Below are positions 25,779 through 35,675 of a DNA stretch of 64,000 nucleotides, in pieces. The notes below the pieces were generated by a model. It searched no databases. It was not told the origin of the DNA and was given only the letters and a program-made list of their open reading frames with translations. Numbering within the stretch: position 1 is the first letter of the stretch; each line of letters begins with the position of its first letter. The DNA lies in the NCBI RefSeq assembly GCF_003605635.1, contig NZ_QMDW01000013.1, positions 1 through 64,000 on the forward strand, read 5' to 3'. The DNA comes from Halonotius pteroides (GTDB lineage Archaea; Halobacteriota; Halobacteria; Halobacteriales; Haloferacaceae). The position numbers and the translations under genes are program-made.

Positions 25779-26110
25779 GCGATGATACTGCAACCGGGTT
25801 CGACGGGGTTGACGATGCCGCTGCTCCCGAAGCCGTCATCGATTCGTTGTTTGCGACGATTAAACAGCGGCAGGCAGAGCTGCCGGAAGACTCCTATACG
25901 GCCTCGCTGTTCACCCACGAGAAAGGCGACAATGAGGTACTCGAAAAACTCGGTGAGGAAGCGACCGAGGTGATACTCGCGGCGAAAGATGACGACCTTG
26001 ACGATCTTCAGTATGAGTCAGCGGATCTCGTCTACCATCTGCTGGTGTTGTTTGCGATGAAGGGGTTGGATGTCGATGATCTGCGTGACGAACTCGAATC
26101 GCGGTTCTGA
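25775..26110 (+). CDS. hisE: phosphoribosyl-ATP pyrophosphatase
   Basis: 111 aa enzyme of step two in histidine biosynthesis, hydrolysing PR-ATP to PR-AMP. It has the all-alpha MazG-like fold motif EKLGEEATEVILAAKDDD with paired acidic residues for Mg2+, then ESADLVYHLLVLFAMKGL. An N-terminal 20-residue acidic extension is present. Length matches HisE. It begins inside the pdxT stop (ATGA). Confidence 0.92.
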   Translation: MSDDTATGFDGVDDAAAPEAVIDSLFATIKQRQAELPEDSYTASLFTHEKGDNEVLEKLGEEATEVILAAKDDDLDDLQYESADLVYHLLVLFAMKGLDVDDLRDELESRF

Positions 26111-26155
26111 GCCGTTCCCGACGCGTTTTTCAAATTGCTTGCTAAAGAGCAACCA

Positions 26156-26968
26156 ATGAACGCAGTGACGCTTGGCCCGACCGGAACCTACTCACACCGT
26201 GCCGCCCGCGCCGTTGCCGACGATGTTGCCTTCCGCGAGTCGGTGACTGCCATCATCGAAGCCGTCGCGGGCGGCGAGTTTGAACGCGGCGTCGTCCCGA
26301 TCGAAAACAGCATCGAGGGCAGCGTCACCGAAACGCTGGACGCCCTCGCGGACTACGAGGTGAGCGTCACCAGTGAGATCGTCACCCCGATCCGCCACGC
26401 GCTGCTCGCCCAAGGCGACTCCTTCGACACCATCGCCAGCCACGCCCAAGCCCTCGCACAGTGTCGCAGCTACCTCGAAGCGCACTATCCCAACGCCACA
26501 CAGGAGGCCGTTGCCTCCACCGCCCGCGGCGTCCAGTCGGCCCGCGAGAATAGCTCTATCGCCGGCATCGGCCACCCGGACAACGCGACCAACGGGGCCG
26601 ACCTCCAGATTCTCGCCGAGGATATCCAAGATCAGGACTCCAACGCCACGCGGTTTTTCGTCGTTGCGCCCGCCGCGGAGCGAACCGACGCCGGCGGAAA
26701 AACCTCGTTGATTGTCTACCCCAGCGCTAACTATCCTGGCCTACTGTTGGAGCTACTGGAGGCGTTTGCTGATCGTGATATCAACCTCTCCCGTGTGGAA
26801 TCCCGTCCGAGCGGCGCGAGACTCGGCGACTATCTCTTCCATTTCGACATCGAGGCCGGCGTCTACGAGAGCCGTGTACAGGAGGCCTTCGCTGAGATCG
26901 AGGAACTGGCCGCCGACGGCTGGGTTCGCAATCTCGGCTCCTACGATACGAAACACGTTCTGTACTGA
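26156..26968 (+). CDS. pheA: prephenate dehydratase
   Basis: 270 aa. Converts prephenate to phenylpyruvate for phenylalanine synthesis. The catalytic domain (about 1-180) starts TLGPTGTYSHRAA and contains the conserved IENSIEGSV and the TRF motif (SNATRFFVV near 165). An ACT regulatory domain follows (about 187-265; KTSLIVY.....GLLLELLEAF, ESRP), which usually binds phenylalanine as feedback inhibitor. No chorismate mutase domain is fused. The ATG at 26156 gives the family-standard N terminus. It is the third gene in a row on this strand after hisE, 45 nt away. Confidence 0.94.
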   Translation: MNAVTLGPTGTYSHRAARAVADDVAFRESVTAIIEAVAGGEFERGVVPIENSIEGSVTETLDALADYEVSVTSEIVTPIRHALLAQGDSFDTIASHAQALAQCRSYLEAHYPNATQEAVASTARGVQSARENSSIAGIGHPDNATNGADLQILAEDIQDQDSNATRFFVVAPAAERTDAGGKTSLIVYPSANYPGLLLELLEAFADRDINLSRVESRPSGARLGDYLFHFDIEAGVYESRVQEAFAEIEELAADGWVRNLGSYDTKHVLY

Positions 26969-27046
26969 GCTGCCGGCAGCTATTTGCTTTTTGTCGCTGT
27001 GAAAACGACGAAAAGCTTGAAGCCGATTCAGGGGTAACTATCGGGT

Positions 27047-27478
27047 ATGCCTGAGAAACCGAACCCCTTCGAGGAGCTTGACGAGCTGATCGAGCGCATG
27101 AACGACCAGTTCGGCGAGCTGAGCCGCACCTTTGAGGGCGGCAGTGTCCTCTCGGAGATCAGCGTCGATGTCGCCGACCACGGCGAGGAGATCGTCGTCA
27201 CCGCTGATCTCCCTGGGTTCGCCGAGGCGGATATCGATCTCCACGCCGACGAGGACTCTGTTACGCTCAGCGCGGAAGCTGAGACCGAAACCGTCGACGA
27301 CGACGCCCACTACCACCGCAAGGAACGCAGCCACCAGTCGGTCAGCCGTCGGGTACGGTTGCCGGAGTCGGTCGACGCCGCGGCTGCAACCGCGGGCTAC
27401 ACTAATGGCGCGCTGACGGTCACGCTGCCGAAACTCGATCCCGACGCGCCCGGCGGCCACGAGATCGACGTGGAATAA
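27047..27478 (+). CDS. Hsp20/alpha-crystallin family small chaperone
   Basis: 143 aa. A polar helical N terminus (FEELDELIERMNDQFGEL) precedes an alpha-crystallin domain at about residues 42-130: VADHGEEIVVTADLPGF, a YHRKERSHQSVSRRVRLP loop, and GALTVTLPKLD near the end. It forms oligomers that hold unfolding proteins. The C-terminal I-x-I anchoring motif is reduced to EIDVE. Separate transcription unit. Confidence 0.88.
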   Translation: MPEKPNPFEELDELIERMNDQFGELSRTFEGGSVLSEISVDVADHGEEIVVTADLPGFAEADIDLHADEDSVTLSAEAETETVDDDAHYHRKERSHQSVSRRVRLPESVDAAAATAGYTNGALTVTLPKLDPDAPGGHEIDVE

Positions 27479-27531
27479 CGCCGATTTGAGTCACCAGTAC
27501 CATTTTGCTGTCACAGCCGCCACCGACAGCC

Positions 27532-27711
27532 ATGCCCTCTAGAGACAACATCGTTATCTTCGGCTTCATCGCTGTCGCCGTGACAGCCGCCGTCGGCATC
27601 GACACCGCAACCACGTTGCCCGGCTGGCTCCCGTTTGCCAGTCTGTTGGGACTTGGCGTCATCGCGCCGCTGCTCGTCAACAACTATCTCGACGCACGCG
27701 ACGCTGCCTGA
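27532..27711 (+). CDS. small two-helix membrane protein
   Basis: 59 aa. Two hydrophobic helices (about 7-24 and 31-51) separated by TATTLPGW, ending NNYLDARDAA. No family was recognised. It converges on atpB with 44 nt between the stop codons and follows Hsp20 by 53 nt. Codon use and acidic C terminus look native. Acts presumably in the cytoplasmic membrane. Confidence 0.6.
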   Translation: MPSRDNIVIFGFIAVAVTAAVGIDTATTLPGWLPFASLLGLGVIAPLLVNNYLDARDAA

Positions 27712-27755
27712 GAGTTACAGCGAACCGAAGCGACAGGAAAGAGAAAACAGCGAGC

Positions 27756-29168
27756 TTAGTCGGCGGTCGCTTCGACTTCCTCACCCTCGTCGTCGACGTA
27801 GTAGGTCTCGATGAACTCCTCGTCGATCCGGTTGAGCTCCGCTTTCGGTAGCTTGCTGAGTAGCTCCCAGCCGAGATTGAGGGTGTCCTCCAGCCCGCGG
27901 TTGGTGTCGAACCCTTGATCGATGAAGTCGGTCTCGAAGTCGTCAGCGAAGTCGAGATACTTGTTATCCCGATCGCTGAGCGCTTCGCGGCCGACAATGT
28001 TGACGAGGTCGCGCAGGTTCTCACCCTCCGCATACGCGGCGTACATCTGGTTTGCCACGTCGCTGTGATCCTCGCGGGTCAGACCCTCGCCGATCCCGTC
28101 GTCCATCAGCCGCGAGAGGCTGGGCAGGACGTTGACGGGCGGCTGGACGCCCTGACTGTTGAGGTCGCGGTCGACGTAGATCTGGCCTTCCGTGATATAC
28201 CCCGTCAGATCCGGGATCGGGTGGGTGTCGTCGTCGCCGGGCATCGTGAGGATCGGGATCTGGGTGACCGAGCCCTCACGGCCTTGAATCCGCCCGGCGC
28301 GCTCATACAGCGTCGCCAGATCGGTGTACATGTAGCCGGGGTAGCCACGGCGACCCGGCACCTCTTCACGGGCCGCACCGATCTCCCGCAGTGCCTCACA
28401 GTAGTTCGTCATGTCCGTGAGGATGACAAGAACGTGGTAGTCCTTCTCGAAGGCGAGGTATTCGGCGGTCGTCAAGGCGAGTCGCGGCGTGACCGTCCGC
28501 TCGACGGCGGGGTCGTCGGCTAGATTCGCAAAGACTACCGAGCGTTCGAGCGCGCCGGTGCGCTCGAAGTCGTCAATAAACTCGTTGGCCTCCTCCTGAG
28601 TGATCCCCATCGCACCGAAGATCACGGCGAACTCGCTGTCTTCACCCTCCGCTTCTTCCTCGGGTACGCTGGCCTGTCGGGCGATCTGGAGTGCCAGATC
28701 GTTGTGTGGCAGCCCCGACGCCGAAAAGATCGGCAGCTTCTGGCCCCGAACAAGCGTGTTCATACCGTCGATGGCACTCACACCGGTCTGGATGAACTCC
28801 TCGGGGTACTCCCGGGAGTAGGGGTTGATCGCCGCGCCGATGATATCCTCGCGGGACTCGGGGACGATCTCGGGGCCGCCGTCGATCGGCTGACCCGTCC
28901 CGTCCATAATCCGCCCGAGCAGATCCTCGGTGACGGGCATCTTCAGCGTCTCGCCGAGGAAGCGCACAGAGGCGTTGCGGTCGATCCCGCTGGTGCCCTC
29001 GAAGACCTGAATCGCCACAAGGCCGTCGTTTGACTCCAAGACCTGCCCGCGGAGCGTCCGTCCGTCCTCGGTCTCGATCTCGACGATCTCGTCGTAGCCG
29101 ATCGGCTCGTCGACCTCGGCGTAAACGAGCGGGCCGCTGATCTCGTTGATTGTCTCGTACTCTTTCAT
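27756..29168 (-). CDS. atpB: A-type ATP synthase subunit B
   Basis: 470 aa non-catalytic nucleotide-binding subunit of the A1 head. Begins [14 protein letters not shown] and has [15 protein letters not shown], the region [15 protein letters not shown], and [27 protein letters not shown], all characteristic of V/A-type B subunits. It lacks a functional Walker A lysine motif, as expected. Start at 29168 overlaps the atpA stop by one base (TAATG-like junction). It is the last gene of the operon; no atpD follows. Confidence 0.95.
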   Translation of the reverse strand: MKEYETINEISGPLVYAEVDEPIGYDEIVEIETEDGRTLRGQVLESNDGLVAIQVFEGTSGIDRNASVRFLGETLKMPVTEDLLGRIMDGTGQPIDGGPEIVPESREDIIGAAINPYSREYPEEFIQTGVSAIDGMNTLVRGQKLPIFSASGLPHNDLALQIARQASVPEEEAEGEDSEFAVIFGAMGITQEEANEFIDDFERTGALERSVVFANLADDPAVERTVTPRLALTTAEYLAFEKDYHVLVILTDMTNYCEALREIGAAREEVPGRRGYPGYMYTDLATLYERAGRIQGREGSVTQIPILTMPGDDDTHPIPDLTGYITEGQIYVDRDLNSQGVQPPVNVLPSLSRLMDDGIGEGLTREDHSDVANQMYAAYAEGENLRDLVNIVGREALSDRDNKYLDFADDFETDFIDQGFDTNRGLEDTLNLGWELLSKLPKAELNRIDEEFIETYYVDDEGEEVEATAD

Positions 29169-30925
29169 TAGTACATCCCCCGTAGTTCCTCGGTGATGTC
29201 GTCTTTCAGCTCCTCGATGTACTCCTCGTACTCATCTTGAACGCCGATCCGGTTGATACGCGGTGTAGAGTCAAGCGAGACGAGATCTTCAACCGGCACG
29301 CCGGCGTCGAGTGCCTCGAAGGCCTCGTCGTTGTAGGTCTTGATTGTCGTGAGGATGCTGTGGGTTTTCTCCGGCGGGCAGAACGTATCCGTCGGGTGGA
29401 ACGCATCCTGCTGAAGATAGGCCTCCCGCAGGTAGCGGGCGATCTCAAGGGTCAGCTGCTGATCCTCCGGCAGGGCGTCCTTGCCGACGAGCTGCACGAT
29501 TTCCTGGAGCTCGCTTTCCTCGTCGAGGACGTCGATAGCCCACTGGCGGGTCTCCGACCAGTCCTCGGTGACGTTCTCTTCGAACCACGGGTCAAGCTGA
29601 TCTCGGTACAGCGAGTACGATTCGTTCCAGTTGATCGACGGGAAGTGCCGGCGTTCGGCCAGATCCGCGTCGAGGGCCCAAAACGTCTTGACGATTCGCA
29701 GCGTGTTCTGGGTGACTGGTTCGGAGAAATCGCCGCCGGGCGGGCTGACCGCGCCGATAACCGACACCGAGCCGGTCGTCCCGTTGGTGTTCTCGAAGAA
29801 GCCGGCTCGCTCGTAGAACTGGCTGAGCCGCGCCGAGAGGTACGCCGGGTAGCCCTCCTCGCCGGGCATCTCCTCAAGCCGGGAGGAGATCTCCCGCATG
29901 GCCTCGGCCCACCGCGAGGTGGAGTCGGCCATGAGTGCCACGTCGTACCCCATGTCGCGGAAGAACTCCGCGATGGTAATCCCCGTGTAGATGCAGGACT
30001 CACGGGCTGCGACGGGCATATTCGACGTGTTGGCGATGAGGCAGGTGCGGGCCATCAGCGGATTGCCGGTTTTGGGATCGTCCAGCTCCGGGAAATCCTC
30101 AATGACCTCGGTCATCTCGTTGCCACGCTCGCCACAGCCGACGTAGACGACGATGTCGGCGTCGGCCCACTTGGCGAGTTGGTGCTGTGTCACCGTCTTC
30201 CCGGAGCCGAACGGGCCCGGAATCGCCGCTGTCCCGCCTTTCGCGATCGGGAACAGCCCATCGAGAACGCGCTGCCCTGAGATGAGCGGCTGTGTCGGTG
30301 TTTTCTTCTCGACAGCCGGCCGTGGTGTCCGAACCGGCCACTCTTGATGCATCGAGATCTCCTCGCCGGAATCGAGTTCGACGACCGTCTCCTCAACGGT
30401 GTAGTTGCCGGACTCGACGGCGACGACCTCGCCGCCATCCGAGTCAGGCGGCACCATCACCTTGTGGTCGATGGTGACTGTCTCCTCGACGATGCCGACA
30501 ACGTCGCCGGCGGATACGTCGTCTCCCTCCTCGACCTCGGGCTGGAACGCCCACTCCTTGTCGAGGTCGATGCCGGGGGCGTCGACCCCGCGGTCGAGAA
30601 ACGCACTGTTCATCTTGTCTTCCAGCACGTCAAGTGGGCGCTGGGTGCCGTCGTAGATGGCATCCAGCATGCCAGGGCCGAGGTCGACCGACAGCGGCTC
30701 ACCCGTGTTTTCGACGGGTTCGCCCGGGCCGACCCCGGAGGTCTCCTCGTACACCTGGATGGTTGTCACGTCGCCTTCGATCTCGATAACCTCGCCCATC
30801 AGCCCTTCGTCGCCGACGTAGACGACGTCGTTCATCCGGGCGTCGAGATCGCGGGCGGTGACAACCGGCCCACTGACGCTTTCGATGACGCCGGTTGCGG
30901 CGTCCTGTTGGGTTGCTTGACTCAT
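29168..30925 (-). CDS. atpA: A-type ATP synthase catalytic subunit A
   Basis: 585 aa catalytic subunit. Walker [18 protein letters not shown] lies near residue 235, followed by [41 protein letters not shown] forms the catalytic core. The A-subunit-specific insertion before the P-loop is present ([17 protein letters not shown]). No intein interrupts the P-loop region. Together with AtpB it forms the A3B3 hexamer that makes ATP from the ion gradient. It starts 2 nt after the atpF stop. Confidence 0.96.
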   Translation of the reverse strand: MSQATQQDAATGVIESVSGPVVTARDLDARMNDVVYVGDEGLMGEVIEIEGDVTTIQVYEETSGVGPGEPVENTGEPLSVDLGPGMLDAIYDGTQRPLDVLEDKMNSAFLDRGVDAPGIDLDKEWAFQPEVEEGDDVSAGDVVGIVEETVTIDHKVMVPPDSDGGEVVAVESGNYTVEETVVELDSGEEISMHQEWPVRTPRPAVEKKTPTQPLISGQRVLDGLFPIAKGGTAAIPGPFGSGKTVTQHQLAKWADADIVVYVGCGERGNEMTEVIEDFPELDDPKTGNPLMARTCLIANTSNMPVAARESCIYTGITIAEFFRDMGYDVALMADSTSRWAEAMREISSRLEEMPGEEGYPAYLSARLSQFYERAGFFENTNGTTGSVSVIGAVSPPGGDFSEPVTQNTLRIVKTFWALDADLAERRHFPSINWNESYSLYRDQLDPWFEENVTEDWSETRQWAIDVLDEESELQEIVQLVGKDALPEDQQLTLEIARYLREAYLQQDAFHPTDTFCPPEKTHSILTTIKTYNDEAFEALDAGVPVEDLVSLDSTPRINRIGVQDEYEEYIEELKDDITEELRGMY

Positions 30926-30927
30926 AG

Positions 30928-31254
30928 TTAGTCGTCTTCCTCCATCAGATCGATGCCGATGGCGCGTTTGATCTGTCCGCGGAGATCGCCGCTGCCCGCG
31001 CCGCCACCAAGGGTGACAAGCGTTGGCTCGACGCTGGTTTCGACTGCCTTCCGCGTTCCGCGGGACAAATAATCGAGATCGTCGTCGTACATGACGATGA
31101 TACCGACGGTCTCGTCGTTGAGGACGCGCTCGACGGCGTCGTCAAGCGCGTCGTCCTTCTCGTCGTCGGGCACGTTTTCGAACGTCTGCACGCCGGCCAG
31201 CCGGAAGCCGGTGGTGAAATCCGGGCTGCCGATGACCGCGATCTCCTGGCTCAT
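30928..31254 (-). CDS. atpF: A-type ATP synthase subunit F
   Basis: 108 aa. [24 protein letters not shown] at the start and [23 protein letters not shown] are typical of the F subunit, a small Rossmann-like protein on the central stalk. The glycine-rich [13 protein letters not shown] precedes the C-terminal helix. The start at 31254 overlaps the atpC stop by four bases. Confidence 0.93.
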   Translation of the reverse strand: MSQEIAVIGSPDFTTGFRLAGVQTFENVPDDEKDDALDDAVERVLNDETVGIIVMYDDDLDYLSRGTRKAVETSVEPTLVTLGGGAGSGDLRGQIKRAIGIDLMEEDD

Positions 31255-32324
31255 AGAATCACCAACTCCTGTTCGATGGCCGTTTCGCTCAGCCCGGCCT
31301 CGCGGCCGCGAGCGATGGCACGGATGTTGGTTACTTCCCGCTCCTTCATCAAAATGTAGGCTACGACCGGGCAGATCGACAACGGATGGACGTTGCCGAG
31401 CTGTCTGGAGTACTGTAGTAACACCGCCTCCAAGGCGCGCTCGAAGTCGATGAGACTGTCAGCGGTCTCCAACTCGTTGAGCGGCTCTGAGAGCCGTTTC
31501 CCGTATCTGCTTTCTCTGATCCGCGTGATGAGTTCGTCCGTGTTTCCGACCAACGTCGTCATCTCGCTGGCCGAAAACAGCCGCCCGCCGTCGATGAAGT
31601 ACGCGCCGGGATCGATGTCCGCGCCGCTGCGAGCGAGCCGCAAGGCGTTGCGAACGTTTCGGAAATCGATCTCGGCTTGAAGAAACTCCCGGTAGAGGGC
31701 GACGGCTTCTCCACTAGGGAGGTTGCCGAGTAGCTGTTCGTAGAACGCCCGATCGACGGCGTTTTCCAGCGGCACCAGCGTGTCGGTCTCCTGAAAGTCC
31801 TCAAAGGCCGCCTCAACCCCGTCGCCGAACATCGTGCCATCGAGAACGGTTACGACATCTTCGACGGTGCTGGCCTCAAGCAGTTGATTGAGCAGCGCGT
31901 CATCGAACTCGCCGGCCCGTATCAGGTCAGTCTCGACGGCCTCGCTGTCTGTGTCGGTGTAGACGCCGCGGAACACCGTCTTGATGTTCCAGGCATCGAA
32001 CTTCCGGAGGTAGCGAGCGATGAGGCCGTACAGCTGTCCCTCGGCGAAGCCCAACAACGCGTTGAAATGCCGCGCTAAGTTGCGGTTCAGCGCGTACTCG
32101 ATGAGGTCAACGCCGCTGTGGCGGCTCCCGAGGGCGTTGATCTCCTGTTCGTACTCGGATTCCTCCATGTAGCGGGCGATCTCTGCGGGGCTCATGCGGA
32201 CGAGCTTGCTGTACTCGTCATCGTCGAACAGCACGCCCCGCCGGGCTCGCACCCGGGCGGTGACGTACTCGGGGTTCGAGCTACCGGGCGAGCCGGCCGA
32301 TGCGTCCATTTCAGGCGTGCTCAT
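31251..32324 (-). CDS. atpC: A-type ATP synthase subunit C
   Basis: 357 aa all-alpha subunit (V-type subunit d homologue) linking the membrane ring with the central stalk. Shows SNPEYVTARVRARRGVLFDD, YRLL-like helices, LARHFNALLGFAEGQLYGLIARYLRKFDAWNIKTV and a C-terminal LSICPVVAYILMKEREVTNIRAIARGRE. Starts within the atpE stop (4-nt overlap) and is coupled to atpF. Confidence 0.94.
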   Translation of the reverse strand: MSTPEMDASAGSPGSSNPEYVTARVRARRGVLFDDDEYSKLVRMSPAEIARYMEESEYEQEINALGSRHSGVDLIEYALNRNLARHFNALLGFAEGQLYGLIARYLRKFDAWNIKTVFRGVYTDTDSEAVETDLIRAGEFDDALLNQLLEASTVEDVVTVLDGTMFGDGVEAAFEDFQETDTLVPLENAVDRAFYEQLLGNLPSGEAVALYREFLQAEIDFRNVRNALRLARSGADIDPGAYFIDGGRLFSASEMTTLVGNTDELITRIRESRYGKRLSEPLNELETADSLIDFERALEAVLLQYSRQLGNVHPLSICPVVAYILMKEREVTNIRAIARGREAGLSETAIEQELVIL

Positions 32325-32902
32325 TGCTCGAAGAGGTGGTCGGAAAGTTCCTTCAGATTCTCATCCCAGACGGTGTCGAGAACCGAGTCGAAGGTGTTGT
32401 TCACCCGAACGCGTGCGGTGTCGCTCTCGACGATCACGCCGCCGAGACAGTCGCGGTCACCGGCAAAGCTGAAGCCGTCGTAGTCGGTCAGGATCTCCTC
32501 GATGAGCTCCTGATCGCCGTCCCGGCCGTAGACGCTGACGGTCGCGTCGTCGTCGAACTCCGTCGCGGCGTTTTCGATGAGCGTCCGGGTGAGCGACTGG
32601 CGACGGTCACCTGACAGCTCTGCGAGCGCCCCTTCGACCGCCTCGCGGACATCGGCAAGCACGTCACGACGGGCTTCGAGCCGCTGCTGTTTGGCTTCGA
32701 GGTTCGCACTCGACAGCGCCTGTTCGCGCTCTTGATCGATCTGTGATTCGACCTCGGCAGCGCGCTCGTCTTTGATCGCCTCGGCGTCGGCCTCGGCCTC
32801 AGCGATGATGGTCTCAGCTTCCGCCTCGGCCTCGGCGCGTATCTCCTCTGCACGCGCGCGGGCTTCGTCTTTAATGTCGTCGACGACGTGTTCCAAACTC
32901 AT
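32321..32902 (-). CDS. atpE: A-type ATP synthase subunit E
   Basis: 193 aa peripheral-stalk subunit. Residues about 1-100 are a long acidic/alanine-rich helix (ARARAEEIRAEAEAEAE) forming a coiled coil with subunit H. The C-terminal domain binds the A3B3 head. It begins 17 nt after atpK and overlaps atpC by four bases. Confidence 0.93.
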   Translation of the reverse strand: MSLEHVVDDIKDEARARAEEIRAEAEAEAETIIAEAEADAEAIKDERAAEVESQIDQEREQALSSANLEAKQQRLEARRDVLADVREAVEGALAELSGDRRQSLTRTLIENAATEFDDDATVSVYGRDGDQELIEEILTDYDGFSFAGDRDCLGGVIVESDTARVRVNNTFDSVLDTVWDENLKELSDHLFEQ

Positions 32903-32919
32903 TGTTAGCCCGGATATCC

Positions 32920-33189
32920 TTACAGACCGATCAGAACCACAACGATGAGTGCAAGGATAATGAGCGTTTCAGGAAGCACCGTCAGGATCAGGCCCTTTCC
33001 GAAGAGGCTCTCGTCTTCGGCCAGCGCGCCAACGGCGGCTGCACCGATCCCTCGCTGTGAGTAGCCGGCGGCAAGGGCGGCGAGGCCGACAGCGATCGCA
33101 CTCGCTGCGGCCGGGCCGAGTGCTGCTCCACCGGCTGCTCCACTCTGTAGTACAACGCTACTAGCTTCTGTGGCAAGTTCCAAGCTCAT
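32920..33189 (-). CDS. atpK: A-type ATP synthase subunit K (rotor ring)
   Basis: 89 aa proteolipid with two membrane helices (about 22-47 and 63-88). The ion-carrying glutamate sits in the second helix in TVLPETLIILAL, as in c-type subunits that carry protons or Na+. Haloarchaeal enzymes are generally taken as proton-driven. A 284-nt gap separates it from atpI, and a TATA-like element lies about 33 nt before the ATG at 33189, so atpKECFAB may also have its own promoter. Confidence 0.93.
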   Translation of the reverse strand: MSLELATEASSVVLQSGAAGGAALGPAAASAIAVGLAALAAGYSQRGIGAAAVGALAEDESLFGKGLILTVLPETLIILALIVVVLIGL

Positions 33190-33473
33190 GTATTGTGTCT
33201 CGTGTCCGCTAACGTTGGCTTATAGCCGAACAATTGGTATTGCTCCCACACAGTTCATAAAGCTTCCCAAACCCGATAGTCCCACCAGTGAGCCGGTATG
33301 ACACCGATTATCAGGTTTCCGACCAGTGCCGTTGCAGCGGTGGTCTGATACGGTCGCTCGACTGACAACTGTTGTGCAGAAGCACACGCGCTTGACGGTG
33401 TTACAGAGAGCCTTTGTACGCACCGACGCCGAAATGAAACCCAACCGACACCGAACTGAGAACCTGCGTGCGG
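33190..33473. promoter_or_regulatory. atpI-atpK spacer with candidate internal promoter
   Basis: 284 nt inside an otherwise tightly packed operon. GGCTATAAGCC on the minus strand (33217-33227) is centred about 33 nt before the atpK ATG, suitable for a transcript with a very short 5' end. No native-looking ORF lies in the gap. Extra transcription of atpK would fit its multicopy place in the rotor ring. Confidence 0.35.
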
Positions 33474-35675
33474 TTATGAGCTATTTTTGTCGGTCGTGGT
33501 GTGCGTTCGGTCGTAGCCGAACGGGATGTACTGCCGACCACCGCCCTCATAGAACTTCCCGAAGAACTCAACGTACTCTAGGCGGACGGCCTGTAGCCCG
33601 GCGCTTGTCACACCGAGTGCCAAGACGACCGCGTGGCCGACAAGCAACACGAGCGCGCCGACGATCAGTCCGGTTGTCCCACCTGTCGTCAGGCCCGCAA
33701 ACATGATCTCAGCACCCTCCGCTTGGAGCTGGCTGAGCTCGCTCCCGGTGAAGATGAAATGGAAGTTTCCGCCGTTGAAGTAGGCACCGAAGACGATGAG
33801 ATTGACGGCGAAGGCGGTACCGGCCTTGGCGAGCAACACCGCCGCCAGCCGCGTATACGAAAGTGCGTTGACCAATGGGTTAAGAACCTCTGGGATCTCC
33901 ATCGGCTCGCCGAGCCCCAACAACACGGCACCGACGAGGAACGCGGCACCGCCGATGAGCCCGACCGTCTCGCTAAACCCGTTGAACCCCAACGCGACGG
34001 CGGCATCGGAGCCCTCATTGAACACGGTAAAGAGGAAATCCGGCTTCTGTGCTCTAAAGAGGTCACTGAGGACGAACGCCCAGACGCCGTTGAGCATGAG
34101 CAGCCACGAGCCGCTCTCGAAGACCGCGTCTTTCAGGCCGTGGAGGTTGACATCCTCGATGAACGAGAGCAGATATCCCATGTTAAGATGGACGACGCCA
34201 ACAAGGATACTCACGAAGAACCACGCGAGTGCCCACTCGGCGTAGTAGGGCTTTAGTCCCTTATGCAGCGTCAGGAATCCCAAGCCAAGATACTCCGGCA
34301 TCGGCTCGGCAAAGGGGTGTAGCCCGAAGACCTCATCGTAGAGCACGCCGAACAGCGCGGTGAATCCGCCGGCCCACATCGCGACCCCACCCATACTTTG
34401 CAGGCCTGAGGCGTCGAATCGGGTGTAGAGAACGTAGCCGATGAGCATGTACAACACCCCATAGCCCACGTCGCCGATCATGAAGCCGAACATGACGGGG
34501 AACGTCAGGAAGACCAACACGGTCGGATCAAACTCCGAGTACTTTGGTCGTGAGAACGCGTCGATCAACACCTGAAATGGTTTTGCCGCACTAGTGTTGC
34601 CCTGTACGACCGGCGGGCCGTCATCAGCCATGGTGACCGTTCCGCTCCCGTCGGCGACGACCTCGCCACCGTCGGTGGCTGTTTCGGCCGCGTCGGCCCC
34701 GCCGTGTTGTTCAACGTGGGTCTCACCGTTGGACTTGAACTGTGCGCGTTCGATCTCGTCGACATCGACCGGCCCGTCGACCTCGCTGTCAAGGGCGGCT
34801 TCAAGCTCGTCGTAGCGAGCGGTCGGAATCCAGCCCTCGGCGACAAAAGCGTTGGTCGTCGTCGCAAACGACAGCGGGGCTTCCTTCTTTTGGGCCTCGA
34901 TGGTGAGATACTCCTCAGCCGCGAGCAGAAAGCCCGCCGACTCGGCTTTGACCGTCTCCAACTCGGCTTCAACCTCGCCGAGTTCGGCCGCCACCGTCTC
35001 CCGCTGGCCTTCGAGGTCGGCGACGTACTGTTCGGGTGAGTCGTCGGCGTCAGGCACCGACAGCGTGGTAAACTCGACGCCGACAATCGCGTCGGCGATG
35101 AGTTCGCTCGTGGCCTCATGGTCGTCGGCTGGCTGCGCAAAGATCGCCTGTGTGTCGCCGCCGGAGAAGATCTCGAAGCGATTGATTGCCGCTTCATCGT
35201 TGAGTGCCGCGGCGATGGCATCGCGGTCGCCTTGGCCGACGAGAACGGCCAGAGAGTCGTAACCGCCCAACAGATCAAGATCGAGCCCGAGTTGCGCAAA
35301 GGGCTCGACTGCGTCGATCTCTTCGTCGATCTCACGCATCTGTGTTTCGAGCTCGCTGCGCTGGTCGTCGAGGTCGTTGATGCGCTCACGGAGCGCGGGC
35401 AGCTCGGCGGTGAGCTCCTCGCGGTCGACGATCCGGGTTTGGCCGGCATCGCTGTCCTCGATTCCAAGCGTGCTTTCGAGTGCGCGAACGGTGACGAGTT
35501 GCTCGTTGGTTTCCGCCGCGCTCTCCAGGGAGCGGCCGCCCTCGAAGCCCTCCCAAGAGCCGTCGTAGTCCGACAGATCTAGCAGGTTCAGCGAGTGAAC
35601 AGTCTCGATGACGTCGTCGATAACGCGTTTTGAGCCCGTCACCGAGACCTTGCTCATCCGCTCAGGTCTGAGCAT
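33474..35675 (-). CDS. atpI: A-type ATP synthase subunit I
   Basis: 733 aa. Cytoplasmic N-terminal half (about 1-370) is rich in coiled coil (DQRSELETQMREIDEEIDAVE; EVEAELETVKAESAGFL). The C-terminal half holds about seven to eight membrane helices (from VLVFLTFPVMFGFMIGDVGYG), ending in ALGVTSAGLQAVRLEYVEFFGKFYEGGG, the family's conserved ending. It carries the ion path beside the K ring. The Asp/Thr-rich stretch near residues 315-345 is a linker. ATG 35675 (MLRPERMSKVS) overlaps atpH by 14 nt; ATG 35657 is an alternative. Confidence 0.93.
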   Translation of the reverse strand: MLRPERMSKVSVTGSKRVIDDVIETVHSLNLLDLSDYDGSWEGFEGGRSLESAAETNEQLVTVRALESTLGIEDSDAGQTRIVDREELTAELPALRERINDLDDQRSELETQMREIDEEIDAVEPFAQLGLDLDLLGGYDSLAVLVGQGDRDAIAAALNDEAAINRFEIFSGGDTQAIFAQPADDHEATSELIADAIVGVEFTTLSVPDADDSPEQYVADLEGQRETVAAELGEVEAELETVKAESAGFLLAAEEYLTIEAQKKEAPLSFATTTNAFVAEGWIPTARYDELEAALDSEVDGPVDVDEIERAQFKSNGETHVEQHGGADAAETATDGGEVVADGSGTVTMADDGPPVVQGNTSAAKPFQVLIDAFSRPKYSEFDPTVLVFLTFPVMFGFMIGDVGYGVLYMLIGYVLYTRFDASGLQSMGGVAMWAGGFTALFGVLYDEVFGLHPFAEPMPEYLGLGFLTLHKGLKPYYAEWALAWFFVSILVGVVHLNMGYLLSFIEDVNLHGLKDAVFESGSWLLMLNGVWAFVLSDLFRAQKPDFLFTVFNEGSDAAVALGFNGFSETVGLIGGAAFLVGAVLLGLGEPMEIPEVLNPLVNALSYTRLAAVLLAKAGTAFAVNLIVFGAYFNGGNFHFIFTGSELSQLQAEGAEIMFAGLTTGGTTGLIVGALVLLVGHAVVLALGVTSAGLQAVRLEYVEFFGKFYEGGGRQYIPFGYDRTHTTTDKNSS

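Noticed and set aside
33220-33444. 74-codon frame in the atpI-atpK gap
   Set aside because: Cys/Arg/Thr-rich, non-acidic and without homology; the gap is better seen as regulatory.
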